Positions 14,201 to 26,552 of a stretch of 64,000 nt of DNA are shown one piece after another; positions within the stretch are counted from its first letter, which is position 1; each line of letters begins with the position of its first letter. A program made the translations under genes and the position numbers. Source of the stretch: Odontesthes bonariensis (taxonomy: Eukaryota > Chordata > Actinopteri > Atheriniformes > Atherinopsidae); assembly GCF_027942865.1 (NCBI RefSeq), contig NC_134521.1, positions 21,888,449 through 21,952,448 of the forward strand, written 5' to 3'. Below the pieces are notes generated by a model, which saw only the letters and a list, made by a program, of their open reading frames with translations, was not told the DNA's origin and ran no database searches.

Positions 14201-16234
14201 GCAAGAGTAGCACCCACATCCGCCGAACCTGTTGAGAAGCCTTGGGAGGCCATTAAGCCCGTACAGCCTTGCACAGAGTCTGGAAAGCATAATGACTGCC
14301 ATGGACTCAAACCTCCAGCCCCTCCCATCCGCACCATGGAGAGCAAGCTGGCCGCAGCGGCTCTCAGCCAAAGTGAAGCTTCCTACCACATCTTCGATGA
14401 AGGCTCTCCAGCTGGCCATCTGGGGGAAGCTGTGTCACCCCATCCTCATTCTCCTCGTAAATCCTCTGCACACCAGCCTGCCTACCTTTACTATGCTAAA
14501 GGAGAACCAGTCTTAATTGAACCTCCAGGAGCAGCTTACTACCACCAGAGGCCTGTTCCTCTGGGCCCACAGTCCATTCCACACCATTACAGACCAGACA
14601 GCGTCACCCCGCACTCTTATGTGTCCAAGTCTGAGCCTCAGATACCTTACAGTGCTCGAGTTGATAACAGATACAGCACTTTAGGGCCCAGGTCCTACCA
14701 CCATTCCATTAAGCTGAGAGGAAACCCCCGCGGTGTGTATGTATCTCCAGGGCCTGGGCATCAGGGTTATAGCCATGACCGAACCCACGGCTACCCCACC
14801 ATCCGCAGAGTGCACTCCCTCCACGTCCCTTCCACCATTCGCACAGTTCCCATTCAAAGGACTGAAGTTCCCCCAGACGACGACATATTCTTCTACCACC
14901 GGCCTGTATACCAGTGTAAATCCTACCAGCAGCCCGCACAGCAGCCCGCACAGCAGCCCGCACAGCAGCCCGCACAGCAGTCCTCACAGCAGTCCTCACA
15001 AACCGACTACCACGTCACCCAGCTGCAGCCTTACTTTGAGAACGGACGGGTCCAGTATCGCTACAGTCCGTACTCTGGTTCAAGCCCTCTGGACTCGCCT
15101 TACTACGACATAGACCCTTATGGCACTGTCCGAGTCAGGCACTTCCACTCCTACGGCGGCCGAGATGCTGGAGCTGTTGCTGGGCGACCAGGTGGAAAGG
15201 CAACTGGGTACCACTACCTTGCTCACCACGTTCTTCCTCCTGGCAAGGAGCATAGCTTTGTCAGCAGGGACATGCCGCCGAGTCATGGGAGCAAGGAAGC
15301 TGCTGCTTACCTGGCGTGGGATCCAGAGGAGGCAGAGAGGCTCCGCATGCACTCCATCCGCAGGGAGAGCCGGGCCAGACTGAAGATTAAAGGTCCGGTC
15401 CTCTCGCAGTACGACAATGTGGGCTTGTTCACACCAGCAGATATATCAGGCTATGAAACCCTGCATCTGCGGAGTAAATCAGACCCTGGTAAAGGTGTAC
15501 TGTTAGCATCCGAGAGCAAAGATGGCCGCTACCTCCCCAGACACATGGTGGCAGACCCCGACGTCCTCGTGTACATGGAGACTGACAAGAATGTCCATGG
15601 CAGCGGAATGGGTGACAAGTCAGATGTACTTTCCAATCAAAGCATTTCCAAGAAAGGCCAATCTTCTCACTCCCTTCCTACCACTCTGAGCCACAGTCTC
15701 TCCCATCAGCAGGAGAGCGGCCGACACGAGGCCAAGTACGAAGCCGGAGAGGACGGCAGCCGGTCCAAACACCGGCAGGAGTTTCCAGGCAAAAGGAACG
15801 TCCAACCACGTTACGAGTGCCCCGACTCTGACCACCACCAGATGAAAGTAAAAACACCAAGTGGCTACCACAGTACAGACGACCAGCCTTCAGCCCCCAG
15901 GGAGCAGCACGCCCGCTCCAAACCGGAGCGATCACACAGTGTCCGAGAGGAGCAGCACTACAGCCAGAGCAAGCCGAACCCAGACAGAGACCACGCCTAT
16001 CAGATTCTCAGCACTAAACCGGTGCAGTCCCACTACGACAACTTGGACGATTACCACCCAGTACCTCAGCCGAAAGCCCCTGTTCAAAAACATGGAGGCT
16101 CCAGCTCTTATCCAGCCCCGGGTTTCTCAGTGAGCCACAGCAACAGAGCGTACTCCACGGCTCTGGGCCAGGGAGCCTTCATCCAGACTGACCTGGGCAT
16201 ACAGAGGCCAGAGGCTGAGATTTGTACAGAATGA
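1002..16234 (+). CDS. arhgap32: Rho GTPase-activating protein 32 (p250GAP/RICS/GRIT), 5'-partial, 12 exons
   Basis: Exons seen, all with GT-AG borders and consistent phase: 1002-1151, 3427-3529, 6296-6440, 7017-7099, 7434-7541, 8361-8506, 8592-8793, 9810-9955, 10052-10126, 10267-11100, 11393-12048 and 13973-16234 (stop TGA 16232-16234). They encode about 1,636 residues; the human protein as I remember it is about 2,090, so the missing N-terminus should hold PX and SH3 domains. The family stimulates GTP hydrolysis by Cdc42, Rac and RhoA, mainly at neuronal synapses and adhesion sites. The RhoGAP domain is followed by a long disordered tail with a proline stretch (PPPPPPPKNAARMLALALAE) and a conserved C-terminus (ALGQGAF...). 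ARHGAP32 is chosen over ARHGAP33 because of the near-identical GAP core (DAVSAATDEERLIKIHDVIQ) and because the tail continues through TRTEVPPDD, DYHVTQLQPYFENGR and RRESRAR blocks. The last two introns before the terminal exon are large or transposon-filled. Confidence 0.95.
1152..3426. other. arhgap32 intron, no feature seen
   Basis: The 2.3-kb intron lies between a GTGAGT donor at 1152 and a CAG acceptor at 3424-3426. Short open frames have no recognisable similarity, and I saw no clear repeat family. Confidence 0.55.
3943..4893 (+). mobile_element. TTAA-flanked non-autonomous DNA element carrying a RecQ-type helicase fragment
   Basis: The element begins TTAACACATTGAATACC (3943) and ends with the inverse of TTAACATATTGACTCCC (4893). 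This gives a TTAA target duplication and imperfect inverted termini of about 17 bases. Near the right end the motif GTAAAAACGTA is repeated. Inside, the frame 4297-4455 encodes a stretch around a Walker A motif, VVALLPTGFGKSLIYQ, preceded by QEECLVNFVSGKDV, which is typical of RecQ-family helicase motif 0/I, and then stops. An upstream ATG at 4277 is out of frame by one base. A second terminus-like sequence (inverse of TAGCCTGGGCGAAAGCC) ends at 4660, so the unit may be nested. TTAA duplication suggests a Kolobok- or piggyBac-like mobiliser, but no transposase is present. Confidence 0.65.
4297..4455 (+). pseudogene. RecQ-like helicase N-terminal fragment (Walker A)
   Basis: This 52-codon remnant reads EAIHEVVSTLES... 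then KDVVALLPTGFGKSLIYQ and ends at TAA 4453-4455. The P-loop GFGKS and the preceding glutamine/lysine-rich stretch resemble RecQ helicases. There is no DExH box or later motif, so it cannot be an active helicase. It sits wholly inside the TTAA element and is likely carried by it. Confidence 0.6.
4930..5950 (-). mobile_element. Tc1-like inverted-repeat element with transposase C-terminal remnant
   Basis: Read on the minus strand, 5440-4960 contains a decayed Tc1/mariner transposase tail. It shows the block SPDLNITEAVW and then TSKEELWDVLQEAWRTIPED. A partial inverted copy of the same segment occurs at about 5760-5950 and ends near GACTTTTGATCAGTACTCTG, which matches the CAGTACTGTGCAAAAGTC-type terminus seen in other copies. 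The element is non-coding because of frameshifts. It lies in an arhgap32 intron. Confidence 0.6.
7669..8165 (+). mobile_element. Tc1-like inverted-repeat element (second copy, degraded)
   Basis: It starts at CAGCACCGTGCAAAA directly after a TA dinucleotide, as expected for Tc1-type insertion. It continues with the arm GAAGTGGTCTTGAGCAACAG and TTCTCCAG, and later contains the opposite arm AAGAAGCCTGGAGAACTATT. The same succession occurs in the copy at 57.2-58.3 kb. The right end is unclear because a TA microsatellite follows. Confidence 0.55.
8173..8219. repeat. (TA)n microsatellite
   Basis: About 23 uninterrupted TA units lie in the intron before the 8361 exon of arhgap32. Confidence 0.95.
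8995..9704. mobile_element. TTAA-flanked fold-back MITE, 710 bp
   Basis: The left end TTAAAGGGTTAGTTCGCC (8995) is mirrored by the right end, whose reverse complement is TTAAAGTGTTAGTTCGCC (9704). The inverted arms extend for roughly 240 bases (8995-9240 and 9465-9704) and are nearly identical, around a spacer of about 220 bases. TTAA at both borders fits a TTAA target duplication (Kolobok-type or piggyBac-type mobilisation). There is no coding capacity. It lies in the arhgap32 intron between exons 8592-8793 and 9810-9955. Confidence 0.8.
12049..13972. other. arhgap32 intron, mostly occupied by a DNA transposon
   Basis: The 1.9-kb intron runs from the GTAAAT donor at 12049 to the CAG ending at 13972. 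About 60% of it is the element at 12402-13562; the rest shows no feature. Confidence 0.7.
12402..13562. mobile_element. non-autonomous fold-back DNA transposon with 8-9 bp target duplication
   Basis: The ends are TAGCCTGGAAAACCAGC and the inverse of TAGCCTGATAAACC. Both are flanked by the same word GAAAAACAC (12393-12401 and 13563-13571), a perfect 8-9 bp target-site duplication. Internal arms 12770-12841 and 13199-13282 are mutually inverted, with shared blocks such as GGAGACCAGAATGAATGG. There is no transposase frame. An 8-bp duplication would suggest hAT and a 9-bp one Mutator-like; I cannot decide between them. Confidence 0.75.
14927..14998 (+). repeat. arhgap32: in-frame 12-bp coding minisatellite (QQPA)4(QQSS)2
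   Basis: Four exact CAGCAGCCCGCA units are followed by two CAGCAGTCCTCA units. They keep the reading frame and insert a Gln-rich run between the conserved blocks RPVYQCKSY and DYHVTQLQPYF. Human ARHGAP32 has only a short linker at this site as I recall it. Confidence 0.95.
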
Positions 16235-16509
16235 AGCGTCTGAGCGGGAAGGGACGTTATCTTTAGCTGTGTAGAAGAAAAAACTGTCGAGCTACGGTTG
16301 AGCAGCCTCTGCAGGACAGTGGACTGTTACATCACCAATATTTTTGCCTCTGTATTTTTAATGAATTGTAAAGAATTTGTCAGACTTTTTACAGAAGGTC
16401 CTGAATGTAGCTGGAGGTCATGCTGTGATTGATTGAGACTGTAGCCAATCATAAATATGTATGATAAGAAAGACGTGGGGGACTTTTGACACCAACCACA
16501 AAAATGTAA

Positions 16510-16571
16510 AATATATATATATATATATATATATATACTATTTACATACATACATACACACACACACACAC

Positions 16572-16612
<41 letters not shown>
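16510..16612. repeat. compound (AT)n-(CATA)n-(CA)n-(TG)n microsatellite
   Basis: An AT run (16510-16537) is followed by ACATACATACACACAC-type units, then a TATA centre and a TG run to about 16611. The CA and TG runs are complementary, so a transcript of this 3' UTR could form a hairpin. Confidence 0.95.
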
Positions 16613-16613
<1 letters not shown>

Positions 16614-16845
16614 ATACAGATAGAATCACTAGTAAAAAGGGATTTTTAGTTTTTGTCTTTTTTTTTAGGTGTGACGCTGGGCATGAACATGAACTGGGAC
16701 TACGGTTTGCATTTTAGGAATGCATGCACTCTCTATCTCTGACAGAACAATTCTGTGTACTTCTCTATCCGTTCCATTCTTTCTCGATGTTACAGCACAA
16801 GTTAATGAAGGAGGATACATTTAGGTCACCATGCCCCCTCCCGCT

Positions 16846-16846
<1 letters not shown>

Positions 16847-16887
<41 letters not shown>
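16847..16887. repeat. (AC)n microsatellite
   Basis: About 20 AC units occur in the presumed arhgap32 3' UTR. Confidence 0.95.
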
Positions 16888-16889
<2 letters not shown>

Positions 16890-17830
16890 AAGGCGGTACA
16901 GTGTGTCCATGTCTGCTTTGATGAATGACAGATTTGATAAGGAGCTACAGTGGGCTACTTTGAGTTGTTATAGTGGTCATAAATGTCTTATTCTCTCTGT
17001 GACTGTGCCATTTTTAAGGTAACTTTGTTATAAACAGATTTCAGTGACTTCTAATGGAATGTTTTGGTACTTGTCTGTTCTTCATTGGAAGAGGGACCAA
17101 AGACTTGGCACATTTCTTGCACATACGGGATAAAGATGAGAAGGTGAATGATTGTTGTCGCTTCAGAAATGTAAAAGGTTATTTTTTTTCCCTTTTTTGT
17201 TTGTTTTCTAATTGATGGTACTTTCAGAAACTGGACTGATTGAATAAAGCTGAAATAACATCCTCTCAAACAACATGAAGAACATGTTGCCGCTGCTTTG
17301 TGGGGAAAAAAAACAAAAACAGTTATGACTAGCCTTAATTTTTTGTTCCCGGATACCATATCTTGTTTACCGTTTTTGTCGGGTCCATTGTCATAATGCA
17401 CAAACGGTTGAAATGATTCTCGATAGTTTGGGGGTGACTGGTGATTTGGTTTTGCTCGGGTTATTTTAGTTTGGTATCAAACTGGTTTTGAGTTTATAAC
17501 CATGAGGGAAGGGATTTTGGGGCCAGTTTGTTTTTAATGCTGGAAATAGATGAGTAGTACATTCATCTAGTATTATACTACAAGCCTTCTGGGTTCAGCA
17601 TAATCTATAGAAGACGGTATATTTCAAATATGTCTCAAACCAGGTTCCACTATGTAACCATTTGACTTCTATATCGCTTGCAGGTTTTGCTCCTCTTGCC
17701 TTATCTAAAACCTCTACCTTCTCAGATTGGGGTGTTGACGTAAGGCACTGTGTACTTGAATGTGAAAACACTTGTCTCAAACTAGAGGTGTCTAAAGTCG
17801 CATATTAAATAAAACTGTTCAGGAATAGCT

Positions 17831-19600
17831 CAGATCTGTGGCTTTTGGTATGCTGTTGATTCTAATTTAAATCTGCTGGGCTCAGTGGCGCAATTCAGTG
17901 AAGAGGAACAAGTCAAAGGTAAATGGGTTTCAATGGGTTTCCTACTGAGTGGCTCTAAGAAGGGGCTTTTAATCATAGATCTAAGTTTATCTTCAGCCGT
18001 GACTGATATCACTGTGATTTGGCCCTAAACAGTTGCTTTTAGGAAATAAAGCGCTTAAACTTTGACTCATACAAAAGCAATATGATGAATTCTACCCCAC
18101 CTCCACCATTAGATTATTCCCAGATGATTGCTGTACCAATATTGACCTTTTAAAGACCCGTTCTGTCGTCTGTGGCACCACAACTAAAGGTCAGAAGCCA
18201 CTGGCTCAACCACAGCCCCCTTTAAAGGCCGTCTACCCAGTCAATTTTCCAAACTATAACTAAGTCCTCCGTGTGTTAACTACAATGACTTTAAACCATG
18301 GAAACCTGAGGAAAATCGTATACCTGTATGCTATGTCAGATCTGAATGGATTAATAAGTGACCTCCAAACATCACAGAGTACAATTATCTACTTAAGCTT
18401 GAACTGCCTTCAGCCTGCACCAAATGCTCGTAAGAATACAGAATTCTGAATTCTCACCTAAACTGTGACCCGCTGCTACAAAACTTCAATTTTATTGGCA
18501 TAAGGAGAGGTCAAATGAAAAGATATAACGGGATTTACTGACGTGAAAGAGTCAAATTTGGAACTATATTTAGTGATTAGAATCTGATGCGTCATCTCTG
18601 TGTAGGGGGTTAAATGAAAGGGGATAGGCTAGGAGGACCCCTGACTCAAAAAGGAGCCGGCAAGAAGAACATTACACCAGAGTTGTGATTATAGAATAAA
18701 TTTATAAGGTGAGTTTGAGAGCGTTGGAAAAGCCCAAATACCAGAGAATGAGGGCAGTGGTGAGGGAAAACATATTCTATTTTGAACTTACTCAAAGGCG
18801 TCATTAATTTAGCCCTTTAACTACAGACGCCTCACACAGTGGATTGTCATCAAAGAATGAAAATGAACTCATACATACCACAATCATATGTTCACACATA
18901 AATACAAAAAGATTAAAATCAGAACCAAACCACTGGCCGCGGTTTCAAATTAAAAAGAAAATTACAGTATGCAAGAGAAATTTTTTTATAGAAGTTAAAA
19001 AGAATTCAAACTGAACAGTTCTGAACCCAAAAAAAATGTGCCTGATCAAAATGAAAGATGTTAAGTCAGAGAAATTTCCTTTCCACAGACATTTTTCAGG
19101 ATTTTAAAGAAGGAAAGAAAAAAACACCATAAATAAGATAAATAAAAGACCATAGCCTACGTTACATTTTTCAAATTAAAATGCAGGTTGAATGCATTTT
19201 CTGTTCCTCACGGATAGAAAATTAAATGTTATTTTTACTTTTGAAAATGTTCCCAACATTTAGTTTTTCTGAAAATAATTCACATCACATCTTATTTTTA
19301 TTTTCTCATGAGCCACGCGCACATTATTAGCCGATCATTATCCATTATTTGTTACCACTATCTTCTCTTTTTCCTGTTTATTATCCTTTGTTTTTAGTGA
19401 ATTGTTTTCTATATTTTTACGCTTTTGTTTTGGGGAGATTTTTTTTCTTTAAATGATAACTTATAACGTTATAATTATAACGTTAATAGCGCAAGTTAAT
19501 CACGTTTCTCTTGTGCTACGACTTAATGTTTGAGAAAAAGTTGAGGAGACTAAATAAGTTTGGATGTTTACAAATGTTGGCATTGCATTGTGGGAGACAG
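17831..19600. other. arhgap32-H3.3 intergenic region, AT-rich
   Basis: No gene-like open frame, splice pattern or clear repeat was recognised. The stretch 18.9-19.5 kb is very AT-rich. Its right edge merges into the likely H3.3 promoter. Confidence 0.5.
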
Positions 19601-19730
19601 ATGATTGACACCGGCGCCATTTTGCCGCTGCTCCGCTTCCATTGTGTGAAGATAGTAAATATCTGACTCTGCCAGACAACCAACAACACACTTGAATCGC
19701 TGCGAAGTAAAAGCGTTAAATACACCCTTG
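19590..19730 (+). promoter_or_regulatory. likely H3.3 promoter and non-coding first exon
   Basis: A TTGTGGGA word and a YY1-like GCCATTTTG (about 19616) stand just upstream of sequence ending in a strong donor, CACCCTTG followed by GTGAGT at 19731. Vertebrate H3.3 genes have a non-coding first exon, and the coding exon here has its own acceptor (AG 20726-20727), so an upstream exon is required. The exact start site is inferred. Confidence 0.5.
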
Positions 19731-20157
19731 GTGAGTAAAAAATTTGACATACTTTTTAAACCTAAGGTTATAATTAACCGTTTAGAGGTGAAATTTTGAC
19801 AGGTGAAGTTATTTTTGAGCTCGGATAGCGTGTGAATTCGACGCTTTGGTGAGAAGAAAAAGCAGCTGTCTCGATGCCCAAGCAGGGAGAATAACGGCTC
19901 AGTACTTCCCCTGTCGATATATCTGCCCCACTTTCAGCGGCGGTTTCTACCCCGCTTTTCTGTTTTGAAACGGCTTCGCCTCGCCCACCTGTATCGCTCT
20001 TTTGATAGCTGTATTTGTCTTCTATGGTGTGTTGATAATCTGATATGTAGGCGTTTTGTGTTTTTAAAGCAAAATGTCAAAGTTTACGTCCTGCCCGTTT
20101 GCTCTACATTGGTAGGTAGGTAGGTTCATTTCAGTCTGCGGCCATAATCCTGCGGTA

Positions 20158-20318
20158 TGAGGCGGGATTAGGGCTGTTGGCCCCGCCTTAAAACTATCTG
20201 GTCTAAAACGTTATTGGTCGGGAAATACAGGAGAGACGCTGCTGATTGGTTCATTTTATAATTCTGCCTGTTCAGCATTGTGATTGGTTTGATTAGCAGC
20301 CAGCAGTGTCTCAATTGG
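20158..20318. promoter_or_regulatory. GC-box pair plus four-fold ATTGG (CCAAT) array
   Basis: Two inverted GC-rich boxes (GGCGGG near 20160 and CCCCGCC near 20181) precede four ATTGG words at 20213, 20245, 20283 and 20314, all in the same orientation. Their spacings of 32, 38 and 31 bases are typical of NF-Y-bound promoters. The array sits in the first intron of the H3.3 gene, 400-500 bases before the start codon, and may be a second promoter. Confidence 0.5.
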
Positions 20319-20469
20319 CTCGATACAGCGGGTTTGTGCAGCCTCCTAACCAGGAGGGAAAGTTTCCACAGGAGACTATTGAGCCAGATGGAGGGAAAAA
20401 TAAAACAAAACACGAAACATCCTGAATATTTGAAAAAACTTCAGAATATAATGACGCTTCACTAATCTT

Positions 20470-20640
20470 TAAATTGTTCTTTAGAAAAAGTTATGGCTTT
20501 CTGAAAGTCTTTCTTTGGATTGGACATTAGGTGCTTTTTTTTTTTTTTTTACTCATTTCCAGTTCCATTTTCAGAGGAATGTTTCCTTTTTTGTTTGTTA
20601 AGCCTCCTAACACTTGACCTTTGTGTCTACACATAACGGC
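20470..20640. mobile_element. Tc1-like inverted-repeat fragment (third copy)
   Basis: It shares TTTCTTTGGATTGGACATTAG, CAGAGGAATGTTTCC and TTGTTAAGCCTCCTAACAC with the arms at 7.8 and 57.3 kb. Only one arm remains. It lies in the H3.3 intron just before the coding acceptor. Confidence 0.45.
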
Positions 20641-20731
20641 TTAGAAAAGAAACTGTTTAAAATTCTGTCTCATATCTTCTTGATTTCCTGTTTTCTGACC
20701 AGTGACTTTATTAAATGTTCCCTTCAGGTGA

Positions 20732-23365
<2,634 letters not shown>

Positions 23366-24180
23366 TGCAGCTGGTTTTTGTGTCCTTTGTTCCTGCCCAG
23401 AGGAAGGCTGGACGTCAGCAGCGGTGTAGTGGAAACCTTTAGCCACATGGGGGAGACCTTTAGCTAGACTTCAAACCACAGAGACCACATGCATTCAAAA
23501 AGTGGAATTTATACTGTATCTGTGCCATTTTTCGGGGATTTCAACAACAGTTTGGACATGGAATCTAAAAACAGAAACCAGACAAATTGTTTTACAGTTG
23601 GAAATCATTTGTCAGGTCTGAAGGAGCTGGAACTGTGAACCCTATAAAAAAGATAAGGTCAGCGCTTCAATTAAGATAAATGTAATATTTCGTTGAGGTG
23701 AGCCAGTGTCGCCAAATGTCATCTCTTCCATTTTCTATTTCAGTAATAATGGGGATTTTAGCGATTCAGGTGAGGACATCGGTAGACTGAGCCAATCACA
23801 ACTGTGTTATTTGATCTATATGTGAACTAATTTAAGTGAATATTGGCTGAAAACGCAACTTATTAATCAAGTTTTGGGAAACGTTTAGGAGTTATAGCTC
23901 AGAAATATAGAAGAGAAGCCTCTTTCTCATAGGCTTAAATGGAACAAAAGGCCTCACCGCAGACTGAGTGCTCTGCCAGGCCTTAACTTCAGCCTCCTCC
24001 TGTTTTGTTGCTCACAGGTGTTCCTAAACTGATTTTTAGGATGTTTTGTGATTGTCCATTTATACTATAAAGTTCCTTCAATCAAATTAGCAGATTGCAT
24101 ATTTCTGTACACCTCAGTCTTCTTCATCCAGCTGCTTCTTACACATCATCAGTAACCACTTGTGGTCATGTCCCACTGTA
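23366..24180. other. H3.3-crx intergenic region, no feature seen
   Basis: I see no coding potential or obvious repeat in this stretch. Confidence 0.5.
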
Positions 24181-24680
24181 CAGTTGTCTGGAAAAGAAAG
24201 TACACCCTCTGTCAATTCTTAGGTTTTATGCAGCATAACAAAATCATCTGGTCCTCAACCTGGTTTTACAATTAGGTAAATACAACCTCAGATTACAGAG
24301 AATATGTTAGAATTCTAAATACATCCCATGATTTAACAGCTCGTAGGCCCACCTTTAGCAGCAGTAACTTGACGTAAGGTTTCCTGTAGAAGGTTCAGTT
24401 TCCCTGGAGAACCGACTGGCAAGTTGAAACAACAGCAGTGATTAGATCTACATGTACATGTAGTTATTTATGCTTTTACAAAACCATTTAAAGCATCCAG
24501 GCCATTCTGTCAGAAATAATCTGATATCTATGGTCATGGAAGAAGAAAGTGCACCACTTTTTCTGACATTCTCTCATCATTTATCGAGCAAAAACTAAGC
24601 TAAAGCGGAGAAGCAGTGTGTGAAAAACTAAGTACACCCCCATCATTTGACGGCATGTTGAACCACCTTTAGCAACAATG
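24181..24680. repeat. degraded interspersed repeat with AAGTACACC motifs
   Basis: The words GAAAGTACACCCTCTGTC, AACTAAGTACACCCCC and CACCTTTAGCAGCAGTAAC/CACCTTTAGCAACAAT recur within the stretch. This is a pattern I associate with a common teleost DNA-transposon-derived repeat. Family and ends are uncertain. Confidence 0.4.
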
Positions 24681-24684
24681 TGTC

Positions 24685-24907
24685 TCATGTGTCTATGCAT
24701 GAAATCTGCACAGTATCTTTTAACTTATCTTGACTGTTGCTTGTTTTTAAATTAATTTAAATGATTTTATTTGTTTCTCTTTATATTCTTTTTTGTATTT
24801 TAATGCTTCTTTCATTCCCTGCTGCAATGCTTTTATTTTATGTAAAGCACTTTGAATTGTTTGTGCATGAAATGTGCCATATAAATAAATTTGGTTTGAT
24901 TTGATTT
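24685..24907 (+). repeat. LINE/SINE-type 3' tail repeat (plus strand copy)
   Basis: The stretch ends with TAAAGCACTTTGAATTG..., ATAAATAAATTTGG and a TTTGATTTGATT tail. Its reverse complement recurs over more than 200 bases at 44621-44838, and shorter relatives occur at 39.05-39.28 and 45.32-45.38 kb. The short 3' tandem tail suggests a non-LTR retroelement. Confidence 0.65.
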
Positions 24908-25293
24908 ACTTTGAGCTATCACCTACAAGTTGGGTTAACCTTCTAAAATTGTTAGTATTTTTAACAGACTATTAATTACATTAAACTAACATGGACCATT
25001 ACAAAAACATATACTTCTAAAGCAATAAGCTGCTTTGGAAAGCTTTTTTTTTCTTTAACTTTCCGTTTTATCCAGAGTTAACCATGTAAACTATCACTTT
25101 GAGTAATATACTTGGAGGCTAAAATTTGCAAATAATCCTTTTTTCCAAGAAGTAATGGTCACAACAATTCAACCTTTTCCCTTTATGGTCTTTGCCGTCT
25201 GTTTCGAGCTCGTCACAATGCAAATATTCCAGGCTAGGTTTTTTTTTCAGTGTCTTTGAATATCGGTGGATAAGAAGCTACCCCGAAGGATTG

Positions 25294-26552
25294 GGATTAT
25301 TAGTTTAGTTAGCTGGATTTTGAACTTTCTTGCCCTTTTAAAAAGACAAACAAAAACAAGTTGTCGTGTGTTTTTGGTACTTTATCTCTGAGAGATACGT
25401 TTGAGCTTCCTGAAAACGTGTCTTTCTTCATGTTCTAGGCCGAACCTTTCCTTCTCGCCCCGTATGCTGTATTTTTATTTATTTTTTTCCCTGTGTTCAC
25501 CTTCCTCAAGGTCTGCTCGGTGCTCTCCATCCCCCATCACATCTGCTCCTCCCTGGGATTACAGTGCAAATGTTTGTCTGAAACATAGAGCTGAGGGGGG
25601 AGATTACAAGTGCACTGCACCCGCCGAGAGGGGGTTAACCAATCAGGACTCACAGACACAGGGATTAACCAATCTCTCCACAGAGAGGGAGGGCAGCAGG
25701 ATTAAACATGGCACAGAGCGGGATTAGGTCAGTGATGAGTTCAGAAAAGTGCTTTGAAATGTCTGTTGCTAAATATTTACTTCTCCCAGTGCGGTAGAGT
25801 TTCAATGGTTTAGGAAAGTGATCAGATGTGAGTAAAAAAAAAAAAAAACACCAAGAACCTGAATTAGTTTTTATTTCACTGCTGTTAATTTAGCTCCATC
25901 GTAAACAGTCGCATGTCAAGATCTTACATCACGTTTACTGATCTTTTTTTTAAAAATTTTTAAATCATTGCTCAGCTACAACGTTTTCATTTAACTTTAA
26001 AGATACGACAGAGCCTGAAATGGAAATAAATTTTTTTTTTAAAGCTAGAATGACTCCGCTGACCGTCCCTCTCATCTCAACAACAACTGCCACACGCACT
26101 TCACACACTTGTGTAAAAATCTTTCTGCGCATTTGATGTCATGGCTAAGTTTACGTAGTACAGTAATCAGGTCATGTGGGGATTACCAAGTGGTCAGAGG
26201 AGCTGTGGCGAAAGGAAGAGGGGGTAGGGGAACCACTGGGCAGATAGAGATCTGAAATCTGGAACCATTTATGAAGACAAGAGTAACAAAAAGTCTTTAT
26301 TCAACTGCATTGTTGTCAGTCATTCAGGTGTTTTGTTTAGTTTGTGCACAGGACAGGGGGGATGGACCGCGGTTGTGTCAAAAAGGCGGACGAGCAGAGG
26401 AGAGAAAATAGTAATATTGCAGAGCTGAAGAGGCAAAACAAGGAAAGGGACAAAGATAGACAAGATGGAGAGAAAACAAGAAGAGAGCCAGGAATGGAAG
26501 AGTGGAAGAGGTGGAGGTGGGTGAGAGACAGAGGGGGATAGGGCAATAATCC
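25294..26552. promoter_or_regulatory. candidate enhancer: cluster of GGATTA OTX/CRX motifs
   Basis: GGATTA occurs at 25294, 25556, 25662, 25699, 25721 and 26180 on the plus strand and as TAATCC at 26547. Four of them fall within 171 bases. The words TTAACCAATC and GATTAACCAATC recur there. The cluster lies just beyond the inferred 3' end of the crx gene. Confidence 0.4.

Larger units (their letters stand above)
10267..16234 (+). other. arhgap32: exons encoding the disordered C-terminal tail of Arhgap32
   Basis: Three large exons (834, 656 and 2,262 bases) encode a low-complexity, Ser/Pro/His/Tyr-rich tail. Conserved islands include RPRRPRSSSDALSASFNGE, the poly-proline block near 11463-11490, YPTIRRVHSLHVP, TRTEVPPDD..., QYDNVGLF and QSHYDNLDDYH. 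In the mammalian protein this tail binds SH3 adaptors and synaptic scaffolds and is tyrosine-phosphorylated; the repeated YDN motifs fit that but are not proof here. Confidence 0.85.
16235..17830 (+). other. arhgap32: arhgap32 3' UTR with candidate poly(A) signals
   Basis: Non-coding sequence follows the stop codon and contains two AATAAA hexamers, at 17243-17248 and 17808-17813. Which is used cannot be decided from sequence. The UTR includes the microsatellites listed separately. Confidence 0.55.

Noticed and set aside
1002-16234. Assignment to arhgap33 (human 19q13, like crx, kptn and nova2)
   Set aside because: GAP-domain wording and the extended tail match ARHGAP32 much more closely than ARHGAP33, so synteny was not followed here.
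16327-16649. Open frames of Thr-His and Tyr-Ile repeats on both strands
   Set aside because: Translations of dinucleotide microsatellites, not genes.
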